Assembly: GCF_013140855.1 (NCBI RefSeq)
Contig: NZ_JABBPG010000007.1
Span: forward strand, 222,041 to 286,040
Direction: 5' to 3'
DNA length: 64,000 nt
DNA from: Pseudoalteromonas caenipelagi
GTDB taxonomy: Bacteria; Pseudomonadota; Gammaproteobacteria; Enterobacterales; Alteromonadaceae
Positions 18,191 through 30,254 of the stretch are shown piece after piece. Position 1 is the stretch's first letter, and each line of letters opens with the position of its first letter. The notes beneath the pieces are model-generated. The model made no database searches and was not told where the DNA came from. It saw only the letters and a program-made list of their open reading frames with translations. Position numbers and translations under genes: made by a program.

Positions 18191-19351
18191 TTAACCTCTA
18201 CGTATCGTACTAAGTACAGTGAATTTTTTATTATTCCCTATCACCTTACAGTTGCCAAATAAGCGGTTAAGCTTCTCTTGATAATCAAGATGACGATTGC
18301 CGATGATTCTTAATTCACCGCCTTTTTTAAGCACTTGTTTAGCCTGTACAAACATTTGCCATGCAATATGGTCGGTGATTGCTTGGGCTTGGTGAAACGG
18401 AGGGTTACATAACACTAAGTCAGCTGAACCTGGAGTGAAGTCACTAAGACAATCGTTTTGCATAAAGCGGCAGCGCTCTAACGCATCTGGTAAATTATCT
18501 AAAACGTTAGCTTTCGCACTGGCAACGGCCATCGCTGACTCATCAACAAAAGTGAGTTCAGCATGGGGCATTTTGCAAAGAGTCATTAATCCTATAACAC
18601 CGTTACCACAGCCTAAATCAATTACTTTTAACGGCTTTTTACCTTGTGGTAGGTAGTTCATGAAAAAACGAGCGCCAATGTCTAATGAATCGCGAGAGAA
18701 TACATTGGCATGATTGGTGAGCGTAAAGTCAGTTTTTTCCAGTGGCCAAGATACGGGAAATTTACTGATGACGGGTTTAGCCGTTGTCTCGCTAAAAATG
18801 AGCCGTGCTTTTTTGACTGCTAAACTCGTGGTTGGCTCACTTAAAAAATGACTAAAGCTTTTCAGCGTCGAGGTGTGGATCTCTTTTGCTTTACCACCGG
18901 CAACAACTTTAATGCTACTAGGTAAACGGCTTAGTAGGGCCAGTTGGTAAGCTAAAAACCCTGCATTTTTTGGTACCTTTATAATGACTAAGTCAACATC
19001 ATGAGGATATTCACTTAAGCTGTCTAAATAACTTACTGTATTTTGTTCAAGTTGATTTTCTTCAAGGTTATACTTACAAGCTTGCTGGCTAACAAAGGAG
19101 TCATTAACGTTGATGATATGCCTTTGGTTACCCCCAATTGCTTTTAGCGCACAGGTTAGCGCGCCAAAACTGTCATTGAGTACCAAAATGCGTAAAGCTT
19201 GGTTATGATGTTCTTGAACGTAATCGATGAGATATTCGTCGGCCGCATCCCAAGCTTGCAGACTGCGGTTTTTTTGTTCTAAAGGAAAACGGTGTAAGGT
19301 TAGGGCATGGCCACCTAATAACGCATCAGTTGTCATAATATTGTGTAACAT
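18191..19351 (-). CDS. rlmG: 23S rRNA (guanine-1835 N2)-methyltransferase
   Basis: A 386-residue two-domain class I methyltransferase. The N-terminal half is a degenerate methyltransferase fold, the C-terminal half the active one: SAM motif VIDLGCGNGVIGL near residue 245 and the catalytic NPPF motif LVLCNPPFHQ near 315, which marks N-methylation of a base exocyclic amine. RlmG and RsmC share this layout; the N-terminal start MTTDALLGGHALTLHRFP and overall match favour RlmG. The start could be the Met at residue 6. Confidence 0.88.
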   Translation of the reverse strand: MLHNIMTTDALLGGHALTLHRFPLEQKNRSLQAWDAADEYLIDYVQEHHNQALRILVLNDSFGALTCALKAIGGNQRHIINVNDSFVSQQACKYNLEENQLEQNTVSYLDSLSEYPHDVDLVIIKVPKNAGFLAYQLALLSRLPSSIKVVAGGKAKEIHTSTLKSFSHFLSEPTTSLAVKKARLIFSETTAKPVISKFPVSWPLEKTDFTLTNHANVFSRDSLDIGARFFMNYLPQGKKPLKVIDLGCGNGVIGLMTLCKMPHAELTFVDESAMAVASAKANVLDNLPDALERCRFMQNDCLSDFTPGSADLVLCNPPFHQAQAITDHIAWQMFVQAKQVLKKGGELRIIGNRHLDYQEKLNRLFGNCKVIGNNKKFTVLSTIRRG

Positions 19352-19374
19352 GTAGTGAATAGGTCAATAGTATC

Positions 19375-19995
19375 ATGACATCGAGCCAGTCTGAACAGCT
19401 CCTGCCTCCGGGTTTTGATTATTATCCCAAGGTAATGAGTTTATCTAAAAGTATTTTGTTGTATGACTATTTGTGTCGCCAGCTAAATTGGCAGCAACCT
19501 AGCATTCAAGTTTATGGCAAGCACCATCTAATTCCTCGTATGCAGTGCTTTATTGCTGATCGCGATGTGTCGTATAGTTATTCAAAACAAATGTTAGATA
19601 ACACACCTTGGCCAGAGCCTTTATTGGCCATGCGCCAGCGTTTGCGGCAAACCTACGGATACCAATTTAATGCCTTACTCGCAAATTGGTATCGCAATGG
19701 TCAAGATAAAATGGGCTGGCATAGTGATGATGAAGCAGAGCTTGGCACCGAGCCATGCATTGTATCAATTTCTCTTGGTGCTACTCGTAAATTTAAAATC
19801 AAACATAAAGCTACTCAGCAGCAGTATGAAATTATGCTCCAAAGTGGTAGTTGCCTAATAATGCATGGGGATAGTCAGCGCGATTACCAACACTCACTTC
19901 CAGTACAAGCTAAAGTCAGCAGTGGACGAATTAATTTAACCTTTAGAACAGTTGGTCAACAAAGCACAAAAGCGTATAGTAGCGCTCATAAATGA
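19375..19995 (+). CDS. AlkB-like 2-oxoglutarate/Fe(II) dioxygenase
   Basis: A 206-residue AlkB-family protein of the short bacterial ABH2/ABH3-like type. The iron-binding HxD is in MGWHSDDEAELG, the distal His in LIMHGDSQRDYQHSLP, and the 2-oxoglutarate arginine in RINLTFR. The nucleotide-recognition lid contains PRMQCFIADRDVSYSYS. Such enzymes repair N-alkylated bases such as 1-methyladenine and 3-methylcytosine. It diverges from rlmG with only 23 bp between the starts, so the promoters must overlap. Confidence 0.88.
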   Translation: MTSSQSEQLLPPGFDYYPKVMSLSKSILLYDYLCRQLNWQQPSIQVYGKHHLIPRMQCFIADRDVSYSYSKQMLDNTPWPEPLLAMRQRLRQTYGYQFNALLANWYRNGQDKMGWHSDDEAELGTEPCIVSISLGATRKFKIKHKATQQQYEIMLQSGSCLIMHGDSQRDYQHSLPVQAKVSSGRINLTFRTVGQQSTKAYSSAHK

Positions 19996-20016
19996 AATTT
20001 AAATGAAGAGGTTAGC

Positions 20017-20331
20017 ATGTCGATGCAAGCGCTCATCCATGAAAAAATAGCAACGGCCATTAGCTGCAAACACCTTAATGTTGTTAATGAAAGTCATATG
20101 CACTCGCGCGGTGAAGACTCTCACTTTAAAGTAGTAGTTGTCAGTGAAGAGTTTGCCGGCAAGCGCTTATTGCAACGCCACCGTAAAATTAATGAGATAT
20201 TAAAAGATGAGTTGGCTAAGCATATTCATGCTTTGTCTATTCATGCTTATACGCCTGATGAATACAGTGATAGGGAAGGGCAAACCCCTGATTCGCCGAC
20301 TTGTTTAGGCGGCTCTAAATTTGATAACTAG
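20017..20331 (+). CDS. bolA: BolA family protein
   Basis: A 104-residue BolA protein with the class fold and the conserved FAGKRLLQRHRKIN segment; the invariant His of the signature is present (RHRKI), as is the surface HMHSRGEDSHFKV. BolA proteins pair with monothiol glutaredoxins to sense or transfer Fe-S clusters and affect cell shape under stress in E. coli. GAGG precedes the ATG. It is 21 bp downstream of the AlkB-like gene and probably shares its transcript. Confidence 0.92.
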   Translation: MSMQALIHEKIATAISCKHLNVVNESHMHSRGEDSHFKVVVVSEEFAGKRLLQRHRKINEILKDELAKHIHALSIHAYTPDEYSDREGQTPDSPTCLGGSKFDN

Positions 20332-20401
20332 CTGATCAGACCTGTATTTGTCTGATCAACCATTAAACTATGACAGTTTTTGAAAAATTATAGGATTGAT
20401 T

Positions 20402-21592
20402 ATGGTCGTTAAACCGAAAATTCGTGGTTTTATTTGTACCAACGCACACCCTCAAGGCTGTGCAGCGCACGTGCAAGAGCAAATCGCTTATGTTAAAGCA
20501 CAAGGCCCAATAGCCAATGGCCCTAAAAATGTACTGGTTATTGGTGCATCTACAGGGTATGGCTTAGCTTCGCGTATCACTGCCGCTTTTGGCGCAGGCG
20601 CGAAGACGTTAGGCATCTTTTTTGAAAAAGAAGGCTCTGAACGTAAGACCGCTTCGGCAGGTTGGTATAATACTGCGGCTTTCCAGCAAGCGGCTGATGA
20701 AGCAGGTTTATGGTCAAAAAATATTAATGGTGATGCGTTTTCAGATGAAATAAAAGCCAAAACCGTTGAAACCATAAAAGCTGAAATGGGTAAAGTCGAT
20801 CTTGTTATTTACAGCTTGGCTTCACCTCGTCGTACAGACCCTAAAACCGGGGAAGTATATTCTTCAACGTTGAAGCCAATCGGCAGCAAAGTCACCACTA
20901 AAAACTTAAACACTTCAAAGCGTGAAATTGATGAAGTGACGGTAGAAGCAGCAAACGAAGATGAAATTGCGAACACTGTAAAAGTGATGGGTGGCGAAGA
21001 CTGGGAGCTTTGGATTGACGCGCTAAAACAAGCTGACGTACTTGCTGATAATTTCAAGACAAGTGCTTATACCTATATTGGTAAAGAGCTTACTTGGCCA
21101 ATTTATGGTCATGCAACGATTGGTAAAGCAAAGGAAGACTTAGACCGTGCAACGGTTGCGATTAAAGAGTCTACAGCGGCAATAAATGGTGAAGCTTATG
21201 TTTCTTCACTGAACGCAGTTGTGACGCAAGCGAGTTCTGCGATTCCTATTATGCCTTTATATATTTCTGCGCTATTCAAAGTGATGAAGGCTGATGGTAC
21301 CTATGAGGGCACCATTGAGCAGATTGATGCTTTGTTCCGTGAAAACTTATATGGTGAAACGCCACGTTTTGATGATGGTGGTCACTTATTCCAAAACTAC
21401 AAAGAGCTTGAAGACGACGTACAATCACGTGTTCAAAACATTTGGGATACAGTTAAAACAGACACCATTGATGAGCTGACTGATTATATCGGTTATCACA
21501 ATGAGTTCTTGCGCCTATTTGGTTTTGGTATTGATGAAATCGACTATGAGCAAGACGTTAATCCTGATGTGGCGATTAACAACCTAATCTAA
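20402..21592 (+). CDS. fabV: Enoyl-[acyl-carrier-protein] reductase, FabV type
   Basis: A 396-residue member of the FabV/trans-2-enoyl-CoA reductase family, about 50 % longer than FabI. The start [20 protein letters not shown] is typical; I use the ATG at 20402 after AGGA rather than the TTG at 20396. The NADH motif is [13 protein letters not shown], and the catalytic Y-x8-K pair is in [24 protein letters not shown]. It completes each round of fatty acid elongation. FabV enzymes are generally insensitive to triclosan. No fabI is present in this window. Confidence 0.95.
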   Translation: MVVKPKIRGFICTNAHPQGCAAHVQEQIAYVKAQGPIANGPKNVLVIGASTGYGLASRITAAFGAGAKTLGIFFEKEGSERKTASAGWYNTAAFQQAADEAGLWSKNINGDAFSDEIKAKTVETIKAEMGKVDLVIYSLASPRRTDPKTGEVYSSTLKPIGSKVTTKNLNTSKREIDEVTVEAANEDEIANTVKVMGGEDWELWIDALKQADVLADNFKTSAYTYIGKELTWPIYGHATIGKAKEDLDRATVAIKESTAAINGEAYVSSLNAVVTQASSAIPIMPLYISALFKVMKADGTYEGTIEQIDALFRENLYGETPRFDDGGHLFQNYKELEDDVQSRVQNIWDTVKTDTIDELTDYIGYHNEFLRLFGFGIDEIDYEQDVNPDVAINNLI

Positions 21593-21622
21593 TTAAAAAT
21601 AAGTACAAGATAGTATTTAGAT

Positions 21623-21671
21623 AAAACGGCTAATATCAGTATGACTTCTAATACTTGATTAGCCGTTTTTT
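21623..21671 (+). terminator. Intrinsic terminator of fabV
   Basis: A perfect 12-bp stem (AAAACGGCTAAT with ATTAGCCGTTTT) encloses a second small stem (AGTAT/ATACT) and ends in a T run. Confidence 0.85.
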
Positions 21672-23628
<1,957 letters not shown>

Positions 23629-23631
23629 AAA

Positions 23632-24831
23632 ATGGCCTTAAAGAAATTTTTAGAAGACATTGAACCTCACTTTGAACCAGGTGGTAAACACGAAAAGTGG
23701 TATGCGCTGTATGAAGCAGTAGCTACTATTTTTTATACGCCTGGTTATGTAAACAAAGGGGCAACTCACGTACGTGATAACATCGACCTAAAACGTATTA
23801 TGATTTTAGTGTGGATGGCAACTTTCCCTGCTATGTTCTTTGGTATGTTTAACATTGGTCATCAGGCTGCAATTGCACTTGGTAACGGTTTTGAACTTGC
23901 TAACACGTGGCAAGTAGCGATTTTCCAAGCACTGGGTGGTGAGCTAACCGCGCAAGCTGGTTGGGGCGCTAAGATGTTCTACGGTGCATGTTTCTACTTA
24001 CCTATCTATGCAACCGTGTTTGCTGTGGGTGGTTTTTGGGAAGTATTATTCGCATCAATCCGTAAGCACGAAGTGAACGAAGGTTTCTTCGTAACATCAG
24101 TACTATTTTCTTTGATTCTTCCTGCAACCATTCCTCTTTGGCAAGCTGCTCTAGGTATTACCTTCGGTGTTGTAATTGCTAAAGAAGTATTTGGCGGTAC
24201 AGGTCGTAACTTCTTAAACCCTGCACTTGCTGGTCGTGCATTCTTGTTCTTTGCATATCCGGCAAACATTTCAGGTGACACAGTTTGGACTGCAGTAGAC
24301 TCGTTCTCTGGTGCAACTTACCTAGGTCAAGCTGCGCAAGGTGCTTTAGATTTCAATAACATGGTTCTTTGGTGGGATGCGTTTTATGGCTTCATTCAAG
24401 GTTCTATGGGTGAAACGTCAACGCTTGCACTGATGTTAGGTGGTTTCTTCTTAATGTATGTGCGTATTGCTTCATGGCGCATCGTACTAGGTGTATTCCT
24501 AGGTATGGTTGCTATGGCAAGCTTATTCAATGCATTAGGTTCAGATACTAACTCTGCATTTGCTATGCCTTGGTACTGGCACTTAGTGGTAGGTGGTTTT
24601 GCATTTGGTATGTTCTTTATGGCGACTGACCCAGTTTCTGCGTCTTTCACTAATAAAGGTAAGTTTGCATACGGTGCACTAATTGGTGTGATGGTGGTAT
24701 TAATCCGCGTGGTTAACCCTGCATACCCAGAAGGCATGATGTTAGCAATTCTTTTCGCTAACCTATTTGCTCCGCTATTCGACCACTTTGTTGTGCAGTC
24801 TAATGTTAAGAGGAGATTAGCACGTGTCTAG
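23632..24831 (+). CDS. nqrB: Na+-translocating NADH:quinone reductase subunit B
   Basis: A 399-residue membrane subunit with about ten helices. The covalent FMN attachment site is Thr229 in the motif SGAT ([11 protein letters not shown]). NqrB carries riboflavin and FMN and forms much of the sodium path and ubiquinone site. It overlaps the nqrC start by 8 bp. Confidence 0.96.
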   Translation: MALKKFLEDIEPHFEPGGKHEKWYALYEAVATIFYTPGYVNKGATHVRDNIDLKRIMILVWMATFPAMFFGMFNIGHQAAIALGNGFELANTWQVAIFQALGGELTAQAGWGAKMFYGACFYLPIYATVFAVGGFWEVLFASIRKHEVNEGFFVTSVLFSLILPATIPLWQAALGITFGVVIAKEVFGGTGRNFLNPALAGRAFLFFAYPANISGDTVWTAVDSFSGATYLGQAAQGALDFNNMVLWWDAFYGFIQGSMGETSTLALMLGGFFLMYVRIASWRIVLGVFLGMVAMASLFNALGSDTNSAFAMPWYWHLVVGGFAFGMFFMATDPVSASFTNKGKFAYGALIGVMVVLIRVVNPAYPEGMMLAILFANLFAPLFDHFVVQSNVKRRLARV

Positions 24832-25570
24832 TAACAATGAATCTATAGGCAAAACGTTAGGCGTTGTTGTTGGCCTGTGTTTAGTATGTGCGATAGTCGT
24901 ATCTGTTGCATCAGTACAGTTACGTCCTCTACAACAAGCCAACAAAATTCAAGACGTTCAACGTAACATCTTAGCCGCTGCTGGTTTTAAAGATGTTGAA
25001 AATGTTGAAGCGACGTTTAACGCAAATATTGAATCGCGTGTTATTGATATGAAAACCGGTGAATATGTAGATGTTGACCCACTTTCATTTGATTTCGAAA
25101 GCACAAAATATGATGCTGCGCGCAGCTTTGCTATCCCTAAAGAAGACGACCTTGCCGGTGTGCAACGTATGACTAACAACTCACCCGTTTATCTTGCAAA
25201 AGATGAAAGTGGTCAGGTGTCTACGGTTATTTTACCTATTCAAGGTTACGGCCTTTGGGGTGTTATGTTTGGCTTCCTAGCAATGGATGATGATGGTCAA
25301 ACAATCAAAGCAATTCAGTTCTACAAGCACAATGAAACTGCGGGTCTAGGTGGTGAAATCCAAAACCCTAAGTGGACTGCGACGTGGGAAGGCAAACAAC
25401 TTCCTATCGATATCGTTAAAGGTACTGCTGGTAGCAATGAGCACAAAATAGATGGCTTATCTGGTGCTACATTGACCTCAAACGGTGTAGATAACACGAT
25501 TGACTTTTGGACAAGCAACAAAGGCTTTGGTCCATTCCTTGCGAAAGTACGTAAAGGAGCATTGAACTAA
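24824..25570 (+). CDS. nqrC: Na+-translocating NADH:quinone reductase subunit C
   Basis: A 248-residue subunit starting at a GTG inside the end of nqrB. One membrane anchor (about residues 11-31) precedes a periplasmic flavin domain with covalent FMN at Thr216 in [11 protein letters not shown]. The flavin is attached by the ApbE transferase, encoded just after the operon. GAGG occurs 9 bases before the GTG. Confidence 0.95.
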   Translation: MSSNNESIGKTLGVVVGLCLVCAIVVSVASVQLRPLQQANKIQDVQRNILAAAGFKDVENVEATFNANIESRVIDMKTGEYVDVDPLSFDFESTKYDAARSFAIPKEDDLAGVQRMTNNSPVYLAKDESGQVSTVILPIQGYGLWGVMFGFLAMDDDGQTIKAIQFYKHNETAGLGGEIQNPKWTATWEGKQLPIDIVKGTAGSNEHKIDGLSGATLTSNGVDNTIDFWTSNKGFGPFLAKVRKGALN

Positions 25571-26202
25571 TGGCTAATACTAAAGAAATGAAAGAAGTCT
25601 TGTTTGGCCCTGTCTTTGCTAACAACCCGATTGCCCTTCAGGTACTTGGTATTTGTTCTGCACTGGCGGTAACATCAAGCCTTAAGAACGCATTGATCAT
25701 GTCAATCGCATTGACATTGGTAACGGCGTTCTCAAGCTTATTCATCTCTATGATCCGTAACCATATTCCATCAAGTGTGCGTATCATTGTTCAGATGACT
25801 ATCATTGCATCATTGGTAATTGTGGTAGATCAAGTCTTGCAAGCGGTTGTTTACTCAACAGCAAAAGAGCTATCTACCTTTATCGGTTTGATCATTACTA
25901 ACTGTATCGTAATGGGTCGTGCAGAAGCATACGCGATGAAGTCACCGCCAACTATGTCATTCCTAGATGGTATTGGTAATGGTTTAGGCTATTCAGTTGT
26001 ACTTCTAACGATTGGTTTTGTTCGTGAACTATTTGGTTCAGGTACACTGTTTGGTGTTGAAATCTTACCGCTTGTTTCTGATGGTGGTTGGTACCGTCCA
26101 ATGGGCCTATTAATTATGCCATTTAGCTCGTTCTTCTTGGTGGGTATCTTTATTTGGATACTTCGCACATACAAGAAAGAACAAGTAGAAGCGAAGGCAT
26201 AA
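25570..26202 (+). CDS. nqrD: Na+-translocating NADH:quinone reductase subunit D
   Basis: A 210-residue six-helix membrane protein with the family's paired half-repeats and the conserved cysteine in [16 protein letters not shown]; together with NqrE it holds an intramembrane Fe-S cluster between the subunits. It overlaps nqrC by one base (TAATG). Confidence 0.96.
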   Translation: MANTKEMKEVLFGPVFANNPIALQVLGICSALAVTSSLKNALIMSIALTLVTAFSSLFISMIRNHIPSSVRIIVQMTIIASLVIVVDQVLQAVVYSTAKELSTFIGLIITNCIVMGRAEAYAMKSPPTMSFLDGIGNGLGYSVVLLTIGFVRELFGSGTLFGVEILPLVSDGGWYRPMGLLIMPFSSFFLVGIFIWILRTYKKEQVEAKA

Positions 26203-26212
26203 GGGGAGAGAG

Positions 26213-26821
26213 ATGGAACATTATATTAGCTTATTCGTAAAAGCGGTTTTTATTGAAAACTTAGCTTTATCTTTCTTCTTAGGGATGTGTACATTCTTAG
26301 CAGTATCTAAGAAAGTAACCACGTCATTAGGCCTAGGTGTTGCTGTAATCTTTGTACTTGGTGTTGCTGTTCCAGTTAACAATTTAGTGTACTACGCAGT
26401 ATTGGCACCAGGTGCGCTTGAGTGGTTAGGCTTTGCTGAGGCTGATTTGAGCTTCTTACGCTTTTTGACCTTTATCGGTGTAATTGCTGCGCTAGTACAG
26501 ATCCTTGAGATGGCACTAGATAAGTTCTTCCCTGCACTTTACAACGCACTGGGCATCTTCTTACCACTTATCACTGTAAACTGTGCAATCTTTGGTGCGG
26601 TTTCATTCATGGTTGAGCGTAACCTTAACTTTGGTGAGTCAGTGGTATTTGGTATTGGTTCTGGTGTGGGTTGGGCATTGGCAATCGTTTTGCTTGCCGG
26701 TATCCGTGAGAAAATGAAATATGCAGACGTGCCAGATGGTTTACGTGGTCTAGGTATTACCTTTATCACAGTGGGCTTGATGGGCTTTGGCTTCATGTCA
26801 TTCTCTGGTATTTCACTGTAA
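26213..26821 (+). CDS. nqrE: Na+-translocating NADH:quinone reductase subunit E
   Basis: A 202-residue membrane protein homologous to NqrD. The cluster cysteines are in [10 protein letters not shown] and [20 protein letters not shown] is the ribosome site. It forms an inverted-topology pair with NqrD in the membrane. Confidence 0.96.
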   Translation: MEHYISLFVKAVFIENLALSFFLGMCTFLAVSKKVTTSLGLGVAVIFVLGVAVPVNNLVYYAVLAPGALEWLGFAEADLSFLRFLTFIGVIAALVQILEMALDKFFPALYNALGIFLPLITVNCAIFGAVSFMVERNLNFGESVVFGIGSGVGWALAIVLLAGIREKMKYADVPDGLRGLGITFITVGLMGFGFMSFSGISL

Positions 26822-26839
26822 AGGTAGCGAGGAAAAATC

Positions 26840-28066
26840 ATGCTTGAGGTATATTTAGGCGTAGGGATGTTCATTGCTATCGTTGTTATCTTAGTTTTAG
26901 TTATTATTGCGGCTAAATCTAAGTTGGTAGCAAGCGGTGACATCACAATTGGAATTAACGGTGATGCAGACAAGGCAATTACTACCTCTGCGGGTAGCAA
27001 GCTGCTAGGTGCATTGGCCGATGCAGGTATCTTCGTATCATCTGCATGTGGTGGCGGTGGCTCATGTGGCCAGTGTCGCGTACACATTAAAGAGGGTGGT
27101 GGTGACATTCTACCTACCGAACTTGACCACATCTCTAAAGGTGAAGCACGTGAAGGCTGTCGTCTAGCGTGTCAGGTTAACGTTAAAAACGATATGGAAA
27201 TTGAACTTGAAGAGTCAATTTTCGGTGTTAAAAAGTGGGAATGTGAAGTTATCTCTAATGATAACAAGGCGACATTCATCAAGGAGCTTAAACTAGCTAT
27301 TCCTGATGGTGAGTCTGTACCTTTCCGCGCAGGTGGTTATATTCAGATTGAAGCGCCACCGCACCACGTTAAATACGCAGACTATGATATTCCAGAAGAA
27401 TATCGTCCAGATTGGGAGCGTTTTGGCTTCTTCAATCTTGAGTCTAAAGTGGATGACGAAACAATTCGTGCGTACTCAATGGCTAACTACCCTGAAGAGT
27501 TCGGCATTATCATGCTTAACGTACGTATTGCGACTCCACCGCCAAATAACTTGTCTCTGCCTTGTGGTAAAATGTCGTCGTACATTTGGTCACTTAAAAA
27601 AGGTGACAAAGTGACTATTTCAGGTCCATTTGGTGAGTTCTTCGCTAAAGATACTGATGCAGAAATGGTATTCGTTGGTGGTGGTGCAGGTATGGCACCG
27701 ATGCGTTCGCACATCTTTGACCAACTTAAGCGTCTTAACTCTAAGCGTAAGATGTCTTTTTGGTATGGTGCGCGTTCTAAACGTGAAATGTTCTACGTTG
27801 AAGACTTCGACGGCCTAGCGGCTGAAAATGACAATTTCGTATGGCATACAGCGTTGTCAGATCCACAACCAGAAGATAACTGGGAAGGTTACACAGGTTT
27901 CATCCACAACGTACTTTATGAAAACTACTTGAAAGATCATGAAGCGCCAGAAGATTGTGAGTTCTACATGTGTGGTCCTCCAATGATGAACGCAGCTGTA
28001 ATCAACATGCTAAAAGATTTAGGTGTAGAAGACGAAAACATCTTACTTGATGATTTCGGTGGCTAA
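26840..28066 (+). CDS. nqrF: Na+-translocating NADH:quinone reductase subunit F (NADH-oxidising)
   Basis: A 408-residue subunit that takes electrons from NADH. A membrane helix (residues 4-25) is followed by a [2Fe-2S] ferredoxin domain with Cys70 and the next ligands in [11 protein letters not shown] and RLAC, then an FAD/NADH ferredoxin-reductase domain with RAYSMANYP (FAD), [11 protein letters not shown] (NADH) and the terminal CGPPMMN and DDFGG. Last gene of the operon before a strong terminator. Confidence 0.97.
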   Translation: MLEVYLGVGMFIAIVVILVLVIIAAKSKLVASGDITIGINGDADKAITTSAGSKLLGALADAGIFVSSACGGGGSCGQCRVHIKEGGGDILPTELDHISKGEAREGCRLACQVNVKNDMEIELEESIFGVKKWECEVISNDNKATFIKELKLAIPDGESVPFRAGGYIQIEAPPHHVKYADYDIPEEYRPDWERFGFFNLESKVDDETIRAYSMANYPEEFGIIMLNVRIATPPPNNLSLPCGKMSSYIWSLKKGDKVTISGPFGEFFAKDTDAEMVFVGGGAGMAPMRSHIFDQLKRLNSKRKMSFWYGARSKREMFYVEDFDGLAAENDNFVWHTALSDPQPEDNWEGYTGFIHNVLYENYLKDHEAPEDCEFYMCGPPMMNAAVINMLKDLGVEDENILLDDFGG

Positions 28067-28111
28067 TGCGTTTTTAGTTATGATCCAAAACACAGTTTTG
28101 CGATAAAATAT

Positions 28112-28146
28112 AAACCCCAAGGTTTTTGAAACCTTGGGGTTTTTTA
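28112..28146 (+). terminator. Strong intrinsic terminator after nqrF
   Basis: A 13 to 14-bp stem (AAACCCCAAGGTTT with its complement) with a tiny loop and a following T tract closes the nqrABCDEF transcript and separates it from apbE. Confidence 0.92.
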
Positions 28147-28237
28147 TTTTTTGGTTGGTTTTATTAAGCATGGTCAGGAAGTGCGGTTGTCATAAAATCA
28201 AACATGTACTTTTAGATAAAATTTTGAGGCAGGGATT

Positions 28238-29257
28238 ATGAAACGTGTCGTTTTTCCATTGTTTATTGTTGTGCTTTTATTTGTAACTGGTTGTGAGCAA
28301 GCCAGTCTCGATCAGCCTCAGCCGTTGGTTATAAACGGTAAAACAATGGGAACTACTTATAACATTAAAATATACCCTCAAGAAGGGCAAGTGAATGCGG
28401 AGCAACTAAAAAGTCAAATTGATGAAACCCTCATTGCTGTAAACCAGTCAATGTCACCTTGGGTGAAAGACTCTGAGATAAATCGTTTTAACGCGCTCCC
28501 ACATAACCAATTTATGCCTATCAGCGAAGATTTTAGACTCGTGGTTGCTGAGTCAATTAGGCTCGGAAAGTCAACCCAAACTCTAGATGTCACCATGGGA
28601 CCATTGATTGATTTATGGGGGTTTGGCCCAGATAAGCGCCCAACTAATCGCCCCTCGCAAGCACAGTTAGATGATATGCGCAGCCGCATCGGTGTTGATA
28701 AGCTTATTCTCAATGAGCAGGGACTAGCAAAAACCATTGATGGTCTAGAAGTGTCATTTTCATCCACCGCGAAGGGCTATGGTATTGATAAAGTTGCGTC
28801 TTTGTTAGAGCAAATAGGTATCCACAACTATATGGTTGAAATAGGTGGAGAGCTGCGACTATCGGGTAGTAAACCAAATGATAAACCGTGGATCATCGCT
28901 ATTGAGCAACCAGATGCACCCATGGGACAGCGTCAAGTTCACAAGGAGCTAAAACTCCATGACATCGGCATTGCGACATCGGGTGATTATCGTATTTTTT
29001 ACGAAATGGATGGCGAAACGTTCACGCATTTAATTGATCCTGCGACCGGTATGCCTGTTAAACATGATTTGGTATCAGTAACTGTGTTGCATCCATCAGC
29101 GATGACCGCAGATGGTTTAGCAACAGCATTAACTGTAATGGGCACAGAGCGGGCGAAAGCATATGCAGAGCAACACAATTTGGCGGTTTATCTAATAAGC
29201 AAATCGCCTGATGGTCTAGCAACTTATGCAAGTGAAGCGTTTAAACCTTATTTGTGA
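28238..29257 (+). CDS. apbE: FAD:protein FMN transferase (lipoprotein)
   Basis: A 339-residue ApbE protein that attaches FMN to threonines of NqrB and NqrC. The N-terminus is a lipoprotein signal with lipobox LFVTGC, so the enzyme is anchored at the periplasmic side. Typical motifs: MGTTYNI, MSPWVKDSEINRFN, TAKGYGIDKV, VEIGGELR and THLIDPATGMP, which contain the FAD and Mg2+ ligands. The gene sits behind its own leader, after the nqrF terminator. Confidence 0.95.
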   Translation: MKRVVFPLFIVVLLFVTGCEQASLDQPQPLVINGKTMGTTYNIKIYPQEGQVNAEQLKSQIDETLIAVNQSMSPWVKDSEINRFNALPHNQFMPISEDFRLVVAESIRLGKSTQTLDVTMGPLIDLWGFGPDKRPTNRPSQAQLDDMRSRIGVDKLILNEQGLAKTIDGLEVSFSSTAKGYGIDKVASLLEQIGIHNYMVEIGGELRLSGSKPNDKPWIIAIEQPDAPMGQRQVHKELKLHDIGIATSGDYRIFYEMDGETFTHLIDPATGMPVKHDLVSVTVLHPSAMTADGLATALTVMGTERAKAYAEQHNLAVYLISKSPDGLATYASEAFKPYL

Positions 29258-29303
29258 GTAAGCAATAAGCGAGTTATAATAACGCTGTCTTAGACCGTCA
29301 ATG

Positions 29304-29332
29304 CTCAGTTTTACTGAGACACTTTTTATTTT
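29304..29332 (+). terminator. Hairpin between apbE and nqrM
   Basis: CTCAGT-TTT-ACTGAG forms a 6-bp stem followed by ACAC and a T-rich tract. It may reduce readthrough from apbE into nqrM; the short stem makes complete termination doubtful. Confidence 0.5.
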
Positions 29333-29347
29333 ATAGGGGCCAGTACA

Positions 29348-29560
29348 ATGTCACTGTTTTTACTTACCTTCGGTTTGCTCATTTTAATTGTTGCTGCAAT
29401 GGCGGTAGGTGTTCTCGTACAAAAGAAATCAATGGCTAGTAGTTGTGGCGGTTTAGGTGCGGTCGGTGTAGAGAAAGCCTGTGACTGTGATGACCCATGT
29501 GATAGGCGCAAAAAGCGTTTAGCTAAAGAGCAAGCTTGGAAAGAAAATCAAATTTTATAG
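29348..29560 (+). CDS. nqrM: Na+-NQR maturation protein NqrM (DUF539)
   Basis: A 70-residue protein with one N-terminal membrane helix (residues 3-24) and four cysteines in SSCGGLG and ACDCDDPCD. NqrM is needed for assembly of Na+-NQR, probably by delivering iron to the NqrD/NqrE cluster site. The position after apbE is the common arrangement. AGGGG precedes the ATG. Confidence 0.94.
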   Translation: MSLFLLTFGLLILIVAAMAVGVLVQKKSMASSCGGLGAVGVEKACDCDDPCDRRKKRLAKEQAWKENQIL

Positions 29561-29574
29561 TTTATTCACACTTG

Positions 29575-29608
29575 AAAAATGCGAGCTACGGCTCGCATTT
29601 TTGTTTTA
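29575..29608 (+). terminator. Intrinsic terminator of nqrM
   Basis: AAAAATGCGAGC and GCTCGCATTTTT form a 12-bp stem with a short loop, followed by GTTTT. Confidence 0.88.
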
Positions 29609-29666
29609 AAAGGATTTGTCTGCATTAGGTTTGGCACTTCATTCGTCATGGTCTGCCATAAACTAA

Positions 29667-29885
29667 AGGCTATTTGCTAGGGGCAAGTCTTATGATGCGC
29701 TTTGGCAGCAAACGTCCAATCCAACCATCGGTCAGTCTAGGCAATCACCTGAGTGTTATACTTCTCCAAATGGCGAATCGTTGCAGCTATTTCAAACTCG
29801 AGTTATAGCTTGGTGGTCTGGGCAATTGCACAATAATCGCAGTGCTAAGAATGTCGTCTTGACCTATGTGGGCGCAATCAAATAG
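29667..29885 (+). pseudogene. Remnant of a CobC-like histidine phosphatase
   Basis: An open stretch of about 72 codons without a start codon near its beginning (TAA at 29664). Its translation has the pattern of the C-terminal half of alpha-ribazole phosphatase/phosphoglycerate mutase-like enzymes: DALWQQ, SPNGESLQLFQTRVIAWW, then NVVLTYVGAIK where functional members have a T-H-G-G motif. The N-terminal RHG catalytic segment is absent and the second catalytic His is replaced. This is most simply a decayed cobC, next to the cobalamin cluster. The match is by eye only. Confidence 0.5.
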
Positions 29886-30029
29886 CTTGTTGGTCATATT
29901 TTAAAGCTGGCGCTAAACAATACCCATGTTTTTTATGCGCTCGAGGTAGGGTATGGTAAATGTGTTACAACTCATGTTTATTACGATGAATAGGATAAAG
30001 CGTGGGCAAAAGTTGTATTTTAGACGTCT

Positions 30030-30160
30030 AGACAGCATAATGGGCGTCAAATTTTGTTGGTAGTTCTTGGGAATGAGTTGCAAATACTCAACTGTCCCCG
30101 CAACTGTGAAGGCGTAAGCCAAAGTCAGATACCAAGACCAGCAAATACACTCTTAGCGGG
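30030..30160 (+). promoter_or_regulatory. Cobalamin (adenosylcobalamin) riboswitch
   Basis: The B12-box and conserved core are visible: GGGAATGAGTTGCAAATACT, then ACTGTCCCCGCAACTGT, then a stem, then AAGTCAGATACC. These follow the order of the cobalamin riboswitch core. Edges are approximate because the closing helix was not resolved. It precedes the btuD start by about 95 bases and should switch off the whole uptake/adenosylation operon when B12 is plentiful. The rest of the 29886-30254 gap contains no gene I can support. Confidence 0.9.
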
Positions 30161-30254
30161 CGTACTTTGAGTCACAACCAATCATTTTGTGCAATATCTT
30201 TCGTATTGTGTTTGTTTGTGTCTGCATGCTCGTTTTACTGTATTTAAGGTAGAC

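Noticed and set aside
29913..30122. Minus-strand frame of 69 codons opposite the cobalamin riboswitch
   Set aside because: It is antisense to the riboswitch core and has no ribosome site or family features.
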